Shown in pieces: positions 40,285 through 51,446 of a DNA stretch of 64,000 nt (within the stretch, counting starts at the first letter, position 1; each line of letters opens with the position of its first letter). The notes under the pieces are model-generated. The model was not told the origin of the DNA and made no database searches. It saw only the letters and a list, made by a program, of their open reading frames with translations. Origin of the DNA: an uncultured Nocardioidaceae bacterium (GTDB taxonomy: Bacteria > Actinomycetota > Actinomycetes > Propionibacteriales > Nocardioidaceae); contig CADCUI010000020.1 of assembly GCA_902805845.1 (NCBI GenBank), forward strand, positions 1 through 64,000. Reading direction: 5' to 3'. The position numbers were made by a program, and so were the translations under genes.

Positions 40285-41420
40285 GCCGGCACCTCCCGCT
40301 CCCGTGGTCCCCCGGCCGGCCCGACGTCGGGCTCGAACGCCGTGTCGGACCCTCGGGTGCCGCCCTGCTGCTGCTCCCGGCGGGTCCGCCAGCGCCGGAC
40401 CACCTCGTAGGCCACCACGATCGCGAGCACGATGATGCCCTGGGTCACCGCCACGATGTCCTTGGAGACGTCGACCCGGGCGAACTCGAGCTGGGTCGAC
40501 TGCTCGTTGAGGAAGGCGAACAGCACCGCACCCACGGCGATGCCGCTGGCCCGGTTGCGTCCCAGCAGCGCGACCGCGATGCCGGTGAACCCGAGACCGC
40601 TCTGGAAGACGCTGCCGGAGTAGTAGCCCGGGGCGGTGGCCTCGAACAGGTTCGGCAGCCAGATGAGCCCGGCCACCGCGCCCGACAGCGACATCGACAC
40701 CACCACCATCCGGCGGACCTTGACGCCCGAGGCGACCGCAGCGGACTCGTTGTGGCCGGTGGCCCGCAGGTCGAAGCCGAAGCGGGTCCGGTTGATGACG
40801 AACCAGAAGAGCAGCCCGACGAGGACCGCGAGGACCGCGAGCAGCCACACCGCCCCGGACCGCTCCTCGAAGGGCGAGATCCCGGTGACCTGGCTGCCCT
40901 CGGTCAGCGGTGTGGTGCGCCGGCCGTCGCCGGCGCGCTGCCCGTAGCGCTGGACGAAGTAGCCGACGAGGAACACCGCGATCGCGTTGAGCATGATCGT
41001 GGAGATGACCTCGCTGACCCCGCGCGTCACCTTGAGGACCGCGGCGATCGCGGCCCACGCAGCGCCGGTGAGCATCGCGAGCACGATGGCCACCGCGATG
41101 TTGAGTGGCCCCGGCAGCAGCGCCGCCCCCGCGAACGCCGCCGCGACGTACGACGCCATCCGGTACTGACCCTCGACCCCGATGTTGAACAGGTTCATCC
41201 GGAAGCCGATCGCCGCGGCCACACCGGAGATGAAGATCATCGACGCCTGGTTGACGATGTTGACGAGGATCCGCTCGTCGGGCCAGGACAGCACGACGGA
41301 CCAGAAGTCCCCTGGCGGGCTCCCGACGGCCGCCACCACGAGGCTCGTGACCACCAGCGAGACCAGCAGCGCCATGACGGGGGCCAGGACGGCGTAGCCG
41401 ACGTTGCGGAGCAGCCTCAT
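40281..41420 (-). CDS. Nucleoside ABC transporter permease
   Basis: RMNLFNIGVEGQYRMASYVAAAFAG, GVSEVISTIMLNAIAVFLVGYFV, LRATGHNESAAVASGVKV. Confidence 0.92.
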   Translation of the reverse strand: MRLLRNVGYAVLAPVMALLVSLVVTSLVVAAVGSPPGDFWSVVLSWPDERILVNIVNQASMIFISGVAAAIGFRMNLFNIGVEGQYRMASYVAAAFAGAALLPGPLNIAVAIVLAMLTGAAWAAIAAVLKVTRGVSEVISTIMLNAIAVFLVGYFVQRYGQRAGDGRRTTPLTEGSQVTGISPFEERSGAVWLLAVLAVLVGLLFWFVINRTRFGFDLRATGHNESAAVASGVKVRRMVVVSMSLSGAVAGLIWLPNLFEATAPGYYSGSVFQSGLGFTGIAVALLGRNRASGIAVGAVLFAFLNEQSTQLEFARVDVSKDIVAVTQGIIVLAIVVAYEVVRRWRTRREQQQGGTRGSDTAFEPDVGPAGGPREREVPA

Positions 41421-42952
41421 CGGTCGCCACCGGTCATCGCCGATCCCAGGTCCTGGGGCGTCACCGTCCGGGGGTCGAAGTCGCCGACCACCCGCCCGCG
41501 CAGCAGGACCTTGATCCGGTCCGAGAGCCCGATCAGCTCGTCGAGGTCGGCCGAGACGAGGAGGACCGCGAGCCCCTCCCGTCTGGCCTCCTTGATGTCG
41601 TCCCAGATCGCCGCCTGGGCGCCGACGTCGACCCCGCGGGTCGGGTGAGCGGCGATGAGCAGGACCGGCCGGCCGCTCATCTCCCGGCCCACGATGAACT
41701 TCTGCTGGTTGCCGCCCGAGAGCGCACGGGCCGGGGTGTCGATCGACGGGGTGCGGACGTCGTACTGCTCGACGATGCGCGCGGCGTCCTTGCGGGCGCC
41801 ACCGCGGTCGATCAGCGGGCCCCGCACGGCCGGCGCGCTCGTCTGGTGGCCGAGGATCCGGTTCTCCCACAGGGGCGCCTCCAGCAGCAGCCCGTGCCGG
41901 TGCCGGTCGGCGGGAACGAACCCGACGCCCGCGTCCCGTCTTTCCCGCGTCGACCACCCGGAGATGTCGCGGCCGGCGAGCATGACCTGGCCCGCAGCCC
42001 GGTGCATCCCCATGAGGGCCTCGACGAGCTCGTCCTGACCGTTGCCCTCCACGCCGGCGATCCCCAGGACCTCGCCCTCGTGAATGGTCAGGGCGACGTC
42101 GTCGAGCAGCCTGCGGCCGTGCTGGTCGTGCAGGGTCAGCTCCGAGACCTCGAGGAGCACCTTCTCGGTGACCGTGGACTCCCCGGTCTCCGGGCTCGGC
42201 AGCTCCGAGCCGACCATGAGCTCGGCGAGCTGGTGCTTGGTCGCGGTGGCCGGGTCCGCCTCGCCGACCGTGGTGCCGCGCCGCATGACCGTGATGTCGT
42301 CGGCGATTCCGAGGACCTCGTCGAGCTTGTGGGAGATGAAGAGGATCGTGCGGCCGGAGTCACGCAGGACCCGAAGGTTGGTGAAGAGTGCCTCGACCTC
42401 CTGCGGCACGAGCACCGCGGTGGGCTCGTCCAGGATGATCACCCGGGCACCGCGGTAGAGCACCTTGAGGATCTCGACCCGCTGCCGCTGGCCGACGCCG
42501 AGGGACTCGACGAGCCGGTCGGGGTCGAGGTCGAACCCGAACTGCTCGCTGATCCGGGCGATCTCCTTGCGCGCCGCCGCACCGATGCCGTGCAGCCGCT
42601 CGGCGCCGAGCACGACGTTCTCCAGCACGGTGAGGTTGTCGGCGAGCATGAAGTGCTGGAACACCATGCCGATGCCGGCCTTGATGGCGTCGGTGGGCGA
42701 GGAGAAGCTCACCTGCTGCCCGTCGACGCTGATCGTGCCCTCGTCGGGGCGCTGCACGCCGTAGAGGATCTTCATCAGCGTCGACTTGCCGGCGCCGTTC
42801 TCCCCGATGAGCGCGTGCACGGTGCCGCCGCGGATCGTGATGTCGACGTCCCGGTTGGCCACGACCCCCGGGAACCGTTTGGTGATGCCGCGCACCGTCA
42901 GGCCGAGGGGCCGCTCCAGGGAGTCGTCCCCCGTCCGGACAGACGTGGTCAT
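41417..42952 (-). CDS. Nucleoside ABC transporter ATP-binding protein (tandem ATPase)
   Basis: FPGVVANRDVDITIRGGTVHALIGENGAGKSTLMKILYGVQRPDEG; second half ALSGGNQQKFIVGREMSGRPVLLIAAHPTRGVDVGA. Confidence 0.94.
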   Translation of the reverse strand: MTTSVRTGDDSLERPLGLTVRGITKRFPGVVANRDVDITIRGGTVHALIGENGAGKSTLMKILYGVQRPDEGTISVDGQQVSFSSPTDAIKAGIGMVFQHFMLADNLTVLENVVLGAERLHGIGAAARKEIARISEQFGFDLDPDRLVESLGVGQRQRVEILKVLYRGARVIILDEPTAVLVPQEVEALFTNLRVLRDSGRTILFISHKLDEVLGIADDITVMRRGTTVGEADPATATKHQLAELMVGSELPSPETGESTVTEKVLLEVSELTLHDQHGRRLLDDVALTIHEGEVLGIAGVEGNGQDELVEALMGMHRAAGQVMLAGRDISGWSTRERRDAGVGFVPADRHRHGLLLEAPLWENRILGHQTSAPAVRGPLIDRGGARKDAARIVEQYDVRTPSIDTPARALSGGNQQKFIVGREMSGRPVLLIAAHPTRGVDVGAQAAIWDDIKEARREGLAVLLVSADLDELIGLSDRIKVLLRGRVVGDFDPRTVTPQDLGSAMTGGDR

Positions 42953-43031
42953 GACCCTCCTCTGCGGCGGCCCCTGGGCGTGCGGTCGCTCCGTCGGTCA
43001 GCCTGGTCGCAGGCTGGTGGTCAGCTGGCGG

Positions 43032-44129
43032 TCACGGCGCGGTCGGCACCTTGATCTTGCCGGACTTGATGTCCTCGGCGTAACCGTCGAGCTCCCCGGT
43101 GATGTCGTCGACGAACCCGCCCGAGGTCGAGTAGCCGACGCCGTCGGCCTTGAGGTCGTAGACCGTGTAGCTCACCAGCGGCTCGCCGTCGGCCACCGCC
43201 TGGACGGCGTTGAACGTCGCCACGTCGACGCGCTTGAGCATCGAGGTCAGGATGTGCTGCTTCTGGTCTGCCGGCGCGGTGAGGTACTGGTCGGAGTCGA
43301 CCCCGATCGCCCAGTTCCCCTCACCGGCGGCCGCGGCCGCCTCGAACACGCCGGAGCCGGAGGCGCCGGAGGCGTGGTAGACGATGTCGGCGCCCTTGTC
43401 GTAGAGGCCCTGGGCTGCCGACTTGCCGCCCGCCGGGTCGGCGAAGCCGGCGAGGTCGCTCTCCTCGATGTAGGTGACGTCCACCTTGATCTTCGGGTTG
43501 ACCTCCTGGGCGCCCGCCGCGAACCCGGCCTCGAACTTCTGGATGAGGTCGTTGTTCACCCCGCCGACGAACCCGACGTGGTCGCTCTGGGTCTTGAGGG
43601 CCGCGGCGGCCCCGACGAGGAACGAGCCCTGCTCCTCGGCGAACCCGAGGTAGGCGACGTTGTCGTTGGGCTCCTCGTCGGGGTCGAAGCCGTCGATGAC
43701 CGCGAAGTTGATGTCCGGGTAGTCAGGGGCGACCGCGTTGACGGACTCGCTGTAGGCGAACCCGACGCCGATGATCGGGGAGTAGCCCTGGTCGGCCATG
43801 CCGCGCAGCCGCTCCTCGCGCGCCGACTCGGGCTCGCCGTCGGCGGCCTCGCCCTCGAAGCACTGGGCGTCGAGGTCCTCGACCGCCTTCTTGACGCCGG
43901 CGTACGCCGCGTCGTTGAACGACTGGTCACCCACACCGCCGACGTCGTAGGCGAGCGCCACCTTGGGGCCGTCGCCGTCGGCCTGCTCGCAGAGGTCCGC
44001 ACTGCTGGCCGAGCTCTCCGACCCTCCGTTGCCCGCGTTGGACGAGCCGGTGTCGTCCTGCCGGGCACAGCCGGTGAAGGTGAGCGCGACCGCCGCGCTC
44101 AGTGCTGCAATCGTCGTCACTCGACGCAC
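43032..44129 (-). CDS. BMP-family substrate-binding lipoprotein
   Basis: Lipobox LTFTGC; ALAYDVGGVGDQSFNDAAYAGVKKA; GVDSDQYLTAPADQKQHILTSMLKRVD; GTG start 44129. Confidence 0.92.
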   Translation of the reverse strand: MRRVTTIAALSAAVALTFTGCARQDDTGSSNAGNGGSESSASSADLCEQADGDGPKVALAYDVGGVGDQSFNDAAYAGVKKAVEDLDAQCFEGEAADGEPESAREERLRGMADQGYSPIIGVGFAYSESVNAVAPDYPDINFAVIDGFDPDEEPNDNVAYLGFAEEQGSFLVGAAAALKTQSDHVGFVGGVNNDLIQKFEAGFAAGAQEVNPKIKVDVTYIEESDLAGFADPAGGKSAAQGLYDKGADIVYHASGASGSGVFEAAAAAGEGNWAIGVDSDQYLTAPADQKQHILTSMLKRVDVATFNAVQAVADGEPLVSYTVYDLKADGVGYSTSGGFVDDITGELDGYAEDIKSGKIKVPTAP

Positions 44130-44240
44130 GCCAGACTCCCTGTCGGTAGTGGTCGCGGCCGTCCCGGCCGCCGCAGACACCCTAGTGCCGCGGGAGAGGC
44201 AGCCCCAGGGGGGACACCCACTGTTACCAAGTGGTGACTC

Positions 44241-45452
44241 TCAGGCGTCCCGGAGGGCCACGAAGGCGCTGTGCGCCAGCACCTTCGCGCCGATCGCCAC
44301 CGCCCGCTCGTCGATGCGGAGGTCGCCCTGGTGCAGGTCGAACGTGGGGCCGCCCGGTGTGCGGGTGCCGAGCCTCCCCATCGACCCGCTGACGGTCTCG
44401 AGGTACCAGCCGAAGTCCTCGCCACCCAGGCTCTGCGTCGTGGTCACGAGGCCGTCGTCTCCCAGGACCCGGGTCACGGCGTCGGTCAGCAGCGCGGTGG
44501 AGCCGGGCTCGTTCACCACCGGCGGAACGCCCCGGACGTAGGTGACCTCGGCCGTGACGCCGTACGGCGCGACGAGCTGCTCGATGAGCCCACGGACCAG
44601 GCACTCGGCGTCCGCCCACGCCACGGCGTCGAGCATGCGGACCGTTCCCGCCGCCTCGCCTGCGGCCGGGATGACGTTGGTGGCCGACCCGGCACGGACC
44701 AGTCCCCAGACGACGCTGGCGCCGGCCCGTGGGTCGAGCCGGCGGCTCAGGGCGGCCGGCAGCTGGGTGATCAGCGTGCCGAGCGCGTACGTGAGGTCCT
44801 GGGTCAGGTGCGGCCGGGAGGTGTGCCCGCCCCGGCCGCTCAGCCGGACCCGCATGCTGTCGGCGGCCCCGGTGATGGCGCCGACGCGCAGCCCGACGTG
44901 GCCGACGTCCAGGGACGGGTCGCAGTGCAGTCCGAAGGCGTGGCTGACGTCGTCGAGAGCGCCCGCGGCGATCATCTCGAGCGCCCCTCCGGGCATGATC
45001 TCCTCGGCCGGCTGGAACAGCAGCCGGACGGGACCGCTCAACCGGCCCTCGACGTGGAGCTGCTGCAGCGCGAGCCCGGCACCCAGCAGACAGGCCACGT
45101 GCACGTCGTGCCCGCAGGCGTGCGCCACCCCGTCGACGACGCTGCGCCACGGGTCGCTGGTCTGGTCGTCGACCGGCAGCGCGTCCAGGTCCGCGCGCAG
45201 CGCCACGACGGGGCCCTCGGAGGGTCCGACCTGCGCGATCAACCCCGACTTCGGCAGCTCCTGGACGCCGATGTCCTCGGCAGCGAGCCGGTCCGCCACC
45301 CGCTCGGTGGTGCGGGTCTCCGCGAACGCCAGCTCGGGGTGCGCGTGCAGGTCGCGACGGAACTCGACGAGCTCCTGCTCCATGGCGTCGACGGCGGCGT
45401 CGATACGGCGCAGGAGTGGCGAGGCGTCGAGGGGCGGGGGTTCGAGGGACAT
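44241..45452 (-). CDS. M20-family amidohydrolase/peptidase
   Basis: EFRRDLHAHPELAFAETRT, VALRADLDALPV, HACGHDVHVACLLGAG, GGEDFGWYLE. Confidence 0.93.
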   Translation of the reverse strand: MSLEPPPLDASPLLRRIDAAVDAMEQELVEFRRDLHAHPELAFAETRTTERVADRLAAEDIGVQELPKSGLIAQVGPSEGPVVALRADLDALPVDDQTSDPWRSVVDGVAHACGHDVHVACLLGAGLALQQLHVEGRLSGPVRLLFQPAEEIMPGGALEMIAAGALDDVSHAFGLHCDPSLDVGHVGLRVGAITGAADSMRVRLSGRGGHTSRPHLTQDLTYALGTLITQLPAALSRRLDPRAGASVVWGLVRAGSATNVIPAAGEAAGTVRMLDAVAWADAECLVRGLIEQLVAPYGVTAEVTYVRGVPPVVNEPGSTALLTDAVTRVLGDDGLVTTTQSLGGEDFGWYLETVSGSMGRLGTRTPGGPTFDLHQGDLRIDERAVAIGAKVLAHSAFVALRDA

Positions 45453-45585
45453 CAGGCTCAGGTTAGTCGTTGGTCCCGAAAGAGCTGGGCTGTGCTCCCG
45501 TCTGGTCGGGTGGCCAAGGTCCGTTGACCCACCTCGGTCCGCGTCGGGAGGTTGGGACGGCCATTTTCTCATCCCAGGAGGAGCA

Positions 45586-46295
45586 TGCACATGCCACGAA
45601 GAGCAGTACTCGCCGCCGTCATGGGGGCCGCCGCACTGGCGGTCACCGGCGTCGCCACCGCCCCCGCGACCGCCGGCCCCGGCGGAGGCGAGCAGGAAGC
45701 AAACGCCGCCGGTGCCACCTGTCAGGTGCTCCGTTACGAGACCTCGCAGGGCCGGTACCGCGCCGGCTACGACAACCAGGGCACCGCCTACGTCGCCATC
45801 GAGCCGCCCTTCGGCTACGGGACCGGTGACAACTACGGGGTCGGCTTCGAGTGGGAGGCCCCCTACGAGAACCGGAACTGGTTCACCTTCCGGCTCGGCG
45901 GACTGACGGCCGGATCGGTCACCAAGGCCGAGCTCGTGATCCAGAACTACACCGGTGGCTACGGGCCCGGAGGCAGCTACCGGCTCCGGCAGGTGACGAC
46001 TGCTCCGGGTGCGCTGAACAAGCACACCGCTCCCGCCGACGACGTCTACGACGACCTCGGCGACGGGCCGGTCTACGGGTCCGCGTGGGTGACCCAGGCT
46101 TCGATGTCGAGCCAGGCGGTGACCCGGGTCCCGTTGAACGCCAAGGGCGTGGCGGCGGTCAACGCCGCCGCCGGCCGGGCGTTCTCGCTGGGCGGCGACC
46201 TCTCGCACCCGGACCCGGATGTGTTGTCGTCGCTGTTGTGGAGCAACAGCAGCGGGGCCGGGGTCCAGCGGCTCGTGGTCACCAGCTGCAGCTGA
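45586..46295 (+). CDS. Secreted hypothetical protein
   Basis: Signal peptide MHMPRRAVLAAVMGAAALAVTGVATAPATAG; no recognised catalytic motif. Confidence 0.7.
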
Positions 46296-46314
46296 ACGGC
46301 TCACCACCGTCGGC

Positions 46315-47367
46315 TCAGCGGACGTCGTCCTCGTCGAAGGCGGCGAGGACGACGTCCGCGGCGGCCGTGGCGGGCAGACGGCCGGACAGCACCTGTGCCC
46401 GGACCTCGTCCCGTACGGCCGCCACGCCGGGTGAACGGCGTAGCCGCTCCTCGAGCTCGTCCCGGATCAGCGCCCAGGTGAAGTCGAGCTGCTGACGCGC
46501 TCGTCTGTCGGCCAGCCCGTCCGCACCCAGCGACTCCCGGTGCCGGAGCACGGCTTCCCACACCTCAGGAAGTCCTGCACCGGAGCGTCCCGAGCAGGTC
46601 AGCACCGGGGGCACCCAGCCCTTGCTGCCGCGGTGCACGAAGCCCAGGGCGCCGGCGAGCTCCTTCGCCGCCGCGGTGGTCTCGGTCTCACGATCGTCGG
46701 ACTTGTTGACCGCGATGACGTCGGAGATCTCGAGGATCCCCTTCTTGATTCCCTGCAGCTGGTCCCCCGTGCGCGCCAGGGTGAGGAACAGGAAGGTGTC
46801 CACCATCCCGGCGACGGTGACCTCCGACTGCCCGACACCCACGGTCTCCACCAGCACCACGTCGAAGCCGGCGGCCTCCAGGACCACCATCGCCTGCGAG
46901 GTCGCCTTCGCGACACCGCCGAGCGTCCCCGAGGACGGCGAGGCGCGGACGTACGCCGCGGGATCCGCGCTCAGCCGTGCCATCCGGGTCTTGTCCCCGA
47001 GCACCGACCCGCCGGTGCGCACCGACGACGGGTCGACGGCCAGCACCCCGACCCGGTGGCCCTGGCCGGTCAGCCGGGTCCCCAGCGACTCGATGAAGGT
47101 CGACTTGCCGACGCCCGGCACCCCGGAGACACCCACCCGGACCGCCGGCCGATCCCGTGGTGGTCTCGTCCCGCTCAGCTCGCCGACCAGCTCCCGGGCG
47201 GCGGCGCGGTGGTCGGCCCGCGAGGACTCGACGAGCGTGATGGCCCTCGAGATGGCCGCCCGCCCGCCCGATCGGACTCCCTCGATCAGCGCCGGGACGT
47301 CCACCGAGCGCCCGTCCTCGGCCGGATCTCCTCGGCCCTTCGACCCCGCCGGCCCCGGCGACCCCAC
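46315..47367 (-). CDS. meaB: Methylmalonyl-CoA mutase-associated GTPase
   Basis: VGVSGVPGVGKSTFIE, VLAVDPSS..GGSVLGDKTRM, VLVETVGVGQSE, VNKSD. Confidence 0.94.
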   Translation of the reverse strand: MGSPGPAGSKGRGDPAEDGRSVDVPALIEGVRSGGRAAISRAITLVESSRADHRAAARELVGELSGTRPPRDRPAVRVGVSGVPGVGKSTFIESLGTRLTGQGHRVGVLAVDPSSVRTGGSVLGDKTRMARLSADPAAYVRASPSSGTLGGVAKATSQAMVVLEAAGFDVVLVETVGVGQSEVTVAGMVDTFLFLTLARTGDQLQGIKKGILEISDVIAVNKSDDRETETTAAAKELAGALGFVHRGSKGWVPPVLTCSGRSGAGLPEVWEAVLRHRESLGADGLADRRARQQLDFTWALIRDELEERLRRSPGVAAVRDEVRAQVLSGRLPATAAADVVLAAFDEDDVR

Positions 47368-47368
47368 C

Positions 47369-49540
47369 TCAGTGACCGAGCTGCTTCGACAGCTTCTCGA
47401 GCAGCCCGAGCGCGGCTTCCGCGATCACCGTGCCGGGAGGGAACACCGCTGCGGCACCCATGTCCAGCAGCGTCGGCACGTCGTCAGGAGGGATGACGCC
47501 GCCGACGACCACCATGACGTCCTCGCGTCCGAGGTCGGCGAGCGCCTTGCGCAGGGCCGGCACCAGCGTCAGGTGGCCGGCCGTCAGCGAGTTCACCCCG
47601 ACGATGTGGACGTCGGCGTCGACCGCCTGCTGGGCGACCTCCTCGGGCGTGGAGAACAGCGGGCCGACGTCGACGTCGAAGCCCAGGTCGGCGAAGGCGG
47701 TGACGACGACCTTCTGCCCCCGGTCGTGACCGTCCTGCCCCATCTTCGCCACCAGGATGCGGGGGCGCCGGCCCTCGTCCTCCTGGAAGCGGGCGGTCGC
47801 GTCGAGCACGGACTCGACCAGGGCGTCACCACCGGGGCCGAAGCCGGACTTGTACACCCCGGAGATCGTACGGATGACGGCCTGGTGGCGCCCCCAGACC
47901 TTCTCCAGCGCCTCGGAGATCTCCCCCGCCGTCGCCTTGGCGCGCGCCGCATCGACGGCCAGCGCGAGCAGGTTGGTCTCCATGGAGCTGTCGTTGCCGC
48001 CGTGCTCGGCGGCGTCGCTCAGCGCGGCCAGGGAGCGGCGTACGGCGTCGGGGTCACGCTCGGCGCGCAGCCGCTCGAGCTTGGCGACCTGGGCGGCGTG
48101 GACGGCGGCGTTGTCGACCCGGAGGACATCGAGCCGGTCCTCCTCCGCGGGCCGGTAGGTGTTCACCCCGATCACCTTCTGCACCCCGGAGTCGATGCGG
48201 GCCTGGGTGCGGGCCGCGGCCTCCTCGATGCGCAGCTTGGGAATCCCCGCCTCGATCGCCTTCGCCATCCCACCGGCCGCCTCGGCCTCCTGGATGTGGG
48301 CCCACGCCTTCTCGGCCAGGTCCTGCGTCAGCCGCTCGACGTAGTAGGAGCCGCCCCAGGGGTCGATGACGCCGGTCGTCCCGGACTCCTGCTGCAGCAG
48401 GAGCTGGGTGTTGCGGGCGATCCTGGCCGAGAAGTCGGTGGGGAGCGCGATCGCCTCGTCGAGGGCGTTGGTGTGCAGGGACTGGGTGTGGCCCTGGGTC
48501 GCGGCCATCGCCTCGATGCAGGTGCGGACCGCGTTGTTGAAGACGTCCTGCGCGGTCAGCGACCACCCGGAGGTCTGGCTGTGCGTGCGCAGCGACAGGG
48601 ACTTCGGGTTCGCCGGCTCGAAGTCGGCCACCAGCCGCGCCCACAGTGCCCGGGCCGCACGCAGCTTGGCGACCTCCATGAAGAAGTTCATGCCGGTCGC
48701 CCAGAAGAAGCTCAGCCGCGGCGCGAACCCGTCGATGTCGAGTCCCGCGTCGAGTCCGGCCCGGAGGTACTCCACGCCGTCGGCCAGCGTGTACGCGAGC
48801 TCGAGGTCGGCGGTCGCACCGGCCTCCTGCATGTGGTACCCGGAGATGGAGATCGAGTTGAACCGGGGCATGCGCGCCGCGGTGAACGCGAAGATGTCCG
48901 AGACGATCCGCATGCTCGGCAACGGCGGGTAGATGTAGGTGTTGCGGACCATGAACTCCTTGAGGATGTCGTTCTGGATGGTCCCGGTGAGCTTCTCCGG
49001 CTCCACCCCCTGCTCCTCGGCCGCCACGATGTAGAGCGCCATGACCGGCAGCACCGCACCGTTCATCGTCATCGACACCGACATCTGGTCCAGCGGGATG
49101 CCGTCGAAGAGGGTGCGCGCGTCGTAGATCGAGTCGATCGCCACGCCGGCCATCCCGACGTCGCCGCGGACCCGCGGGTGGTCGGAGTCGTAGCCGCGGT
49201 GCGTCGCGAGGTCGAAGGCGACGCTCAGCCCCTTCTGGCCGGCGCGGAGGTTGCGGCGGTAGAACGCGTTGGACTCCTCGGCGGTGGAGAAGCCCGCGTA
49301 CTGGCGGATGGTCCACGGCTGCGTGGTGTACATCGTGGGGTAGGGGCCGCGGAGGAACGGGGCGAGTCCCGGGTAGGTGTTCGTGGCGTCGAGCCCCGCG
49401 AGGTCCTGCTCGGTGTAGAGCGGCTTGATGGGGATCCCCTCCGGCGACTGCCACGCCGCGCCGGCGTCCGCGGGAGCGGTGCCCGCTCTCCTGCCGCCGT
49501 CGTCGAGGGGCAGGTCGGCAAAGGACTCGGGAACCGTCAC
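47369..49540 (-). CDS. mutB: Methylmalonyl-CoA mutase large subunit
   Basis: [36 protein letters not shown]-terminal B12-binding [29 protein letters not shown]. Confidence 0.96.
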   Translation of the reverse strand: MTVPESFADLPLDDGGRRAGTAPADAGAAWQSPEGIPIKPLYTEQDLAGLDATNTYPGLAPFLRGPYPTMYTTQPWTIRQYAGFSTAEESNAFYRRNLRAGQKGLSVAFDLATHRGYDSDHPRVRGDVGMAGVAIDSIYDARTLFDGIPLDQMSVSMTMNGAVLPVMALYIVAAEEQGVEPEKLTGTIQNDILKEFMVRNTYIYPPLPSMRIVSDIFAFTAARMPRFNSISISGYHMQEAGATADLELAYTLADGVEYLRAGLDAGLDIDGFAPRLSFFWATGMNFFMEVAKLRAARALWARLVADFEPANPKSLSLRTHSQTSGWSLTAQDVFNNAVRTCIEAMAATQGHTQSLHTNALDEAIALPTDFSARIARNTQLLLQQESGTTGVIDPWGGSYYVERLTQDLAEKAWAHIQEAEAAGGMAKAIEAGIPKLRIEEAAARTQARIDSGVQKVIGVNTYRPAEEDRLDVLRVDNAAVHAAQVAKLERLRAERDPDAVRRSLAALSDAAEHGGNDSSMETNLLALAVDAARAKATAGEISEALEKVWGRHQAVIRTISGVYKSGFGPGGDALVESVLDATARFQEDEGRRPRILVAKMGQDGHDRGQKVVVTAFADLGFDVDVGPLFSTPEEVAQQAVDADVHIVGVNSLTAGHLTLVPALRKALADLGREDVMVVVGGVIPPDDVPTLLDMGAAAVFPPGTVIAEAALGLLEKLSKQLGH

Positions 49541-51369
49541 CTGGTCAGCTCCTCTCGGACGCGGGTGAGGAAGGCGAGGGCGTCGAGGCCCGCGGCGCAG
49601 CTGTCGTCGAGGAGGTGGGAAGGCACCGTCCTGTCGCCGGGCTTGCCGGCGAGGGCGACGTAGGCGGCCCCGGCCTCGCGCAGGGCGACGGCCAGGTCGG
49701 CACCCCGGTCGGCGTACGCCGCATCGGTGCCGGCGAGGCAGACGACCCGCTGACCGCCGTACGCCGCGAGCACGTCCCCGACCGTGGTCGTGGGACCGGC
49801 GACCACCGTGTCGACGCCGCCGGCGGCGAGCAGGTTCGCCGCGAAGCCCGCGCGGGCGGTGTGCTCGGCGGTCGCGCCGAGAGTTGCGAGGAAGACCGGC
49901 GCGGGGGCCGGGTCGTCCCTCATCAGCTCGAAGGCCCAGCCGTAGCGCCGCACCGCCGGCGCCTCTGCCGGCCACGGCCGACGCTCGGGAAGGACCTCCT
50001 CGAGGTTCGGGTACTCGCTGACCCCCGTGATGGGTCGGCGCCGCGTCGCGACCTGGCGCTGACGCGGCACGTCGGCCTGCTGCCGGACCCGGTCGAGGAG
50101 GCCGCCGCGCTCGGCGGTGACGGAGGCGAGCGCGCCGCCCTCGGCCTCGATCTCCTGGAACCGCGCCCAGGCGCTCGCGGCGAGGTCGTCGGTCAGCCGT
50201 TCGACGGCGTAGGAGCCGCCGGCCGGGTCGGTGACCCGCGCCACGTGGGCCTCGTGGATGAGCAGCGAGGAGGTGTTGCGGGCGATGCGCCGGCTGAACC
50301 CGTCCGGCAGGCCGACGGCCGTGTCGAAGGGGAGGACGGTGACCGACGTGGCGCCGCCGACCCCGGCGGCGAAGGCGGCGACCGTGCCGCGCAGCAGGTT
50401 GACCCACGGGTCGTACTTGGTGGTCATCGGGCGGCTGGTGACCGCGTGCTGCGCCTGCCCCGGGCTGTCGGCGCCGCCGGACAGCTCGAGGACCCGGTGC
50501 CAGAGGCGCCGGGCGGCCCTCAGCTTGGCGATCGACGTGAGCTGCTCGTCGGTCACGGCGTAGCGGAACTCCAGCAGCGCGGCGGCCGACGACACGTCCA
50601 TCCCCGCGCCGGTGAGCAGCCGCAGGTAGGTGGCGCCGACGGCCAACGAGTAGCCGAGCTCCTGCGCCTCGGTGGCGCCGAGGTCGTGCACCGCCGACCC
50701 GTCCACGCTCAACGCCATGGTGGCGTGCTGACCGGCCAGCTCGGCGAGCCGGGTGACGGCGCTGCGGACGTCGTCCTGCCCGGGCCCGGTCGACCCGCCC
50801 CGCACCCGAGCACCGATCGGGTCGCCTCCCAGGCTGGTCCCGGCGGCCGCGGTGGTGCCGCGGTCCTCCAGCACCGCGACGAACGCCTCCGCCGCGGCGA
50901 CCGGGTCGGCCGGGGCGTCGAGGACCACCGGCGCAAGGTCGACGTAGACCCCGTCCAGGACCTGCGCGAGGTCGGCGACCGCGACACAGCCGGGCCCCAG
51001 GCTCAGCCACAGGCTCGTGGCGCCGTTCTCGAGGTCGTCGAGCGCGGCCTCGGCAGCGAGCGTCGGGTCGGGGTCGGCGACGTGGGTGCGGATGTCCCAT
51101 CCCTCGTCGGGCCGTGACAGCGTCCTGCCGCGGGTGAAGGGCGCCTCCCCGGGGAGCCCCGTCGGTGCCGCCTCGGTGACGCTCTCCGGCGTGCCGAGCG
51201 GCGCGATGTCGATGCCGTCGAGAGTGGTCCGGGTGAGCTTCTGCCAGACCAGCGCGTCGGGGTCCCCGTCGGTCATCCTCCCGGACCTGCGGAGGACGTC
51301 GGCGGCCGCCTTCTCCCACGCTCCGCGCGAGTGCTCCTGACCACCGGCCAGCAGTGACAGGTGCTCCAT
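49537..51369 (-). CDS. mutA: Methylmalonyl-CoA mutase small subunit
   Basis: Mutase-like barrel ([41 protein letters not shown]) with degenerate B12 domain; coupled to mutB. Confidence 0.93.
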   Translation of the reverse strand: MEHLSLLAGGQEHSRGAWEKAAADVLRRSGRMTDGDPDALVWQKLTRTTLDGIDIAPLGTPESVTEAAPTGLPGEAPFTRGRTLSRPDEGWDIRTHVADPDPTLAAEAALDDLENGATSLWLSLGPGCVAVADLAQVLDGVYVDLAPVVLDAPADPVAAAEAFVAVLEDRGTTAAAGTSLGGDPIGARVRGGSTGPGQDDVRSAVTRLAELAGQHATMALSVDGSAVHDLGATEAQELGYSLAVGATYLRLLTGAGMDVSSAAALLEFRYAVTDEQLTSIAKLRAARRLWHRVLELSGGADSPGQAQHAVTSRPMTTKYDPWVNLLRGTVAAFAAGVGGATSVTVLPFDTAVGLPDGFSRRIARNTSSLLIHEAHVARVTDPAGGSYAVERLTDDLAASAWARFQEIEAEGGALASVTAERGGLLDRVRQQADVPRQRQVATRRRPITGVSEYPNLEEVLPERRPWPAEAPAVRRYGWAFELMRDDPAPAPVFLATLGATAEHTARAGFAANLLAAGGVDTVVAGPTTTVGDVLAAYGGQRVVCLAGTDAAYADRGADLAVALREAGAAYVALAGKPGDRTVPSHLLDDSCAAGLDALAFLTRVREELTR

Positions 51370-51446
51370 GGACGTCGAGCCTAGGAGGTGCCGCCTGCAC
51401 CGGCCACTGTCTGTGACCTGTGCAACCAGGCCTGCGGGCTCCGGCG

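Noticed and set aside
44215-44236. Hairpin CACCCACT-GTTACCA-AGTGGTG between the M20 gene and the BMP lipoprotein gene
   Set aside because: Only 5 bp of perfect stem; too weak to call a terminator or operator without further evidence
49537-51369. Cobalamin riboswitch upstream of mutA
   Set aside because: Only about 77 bp separate mutA from the penicillin acylase stop and no B12-box-like sequence is visible
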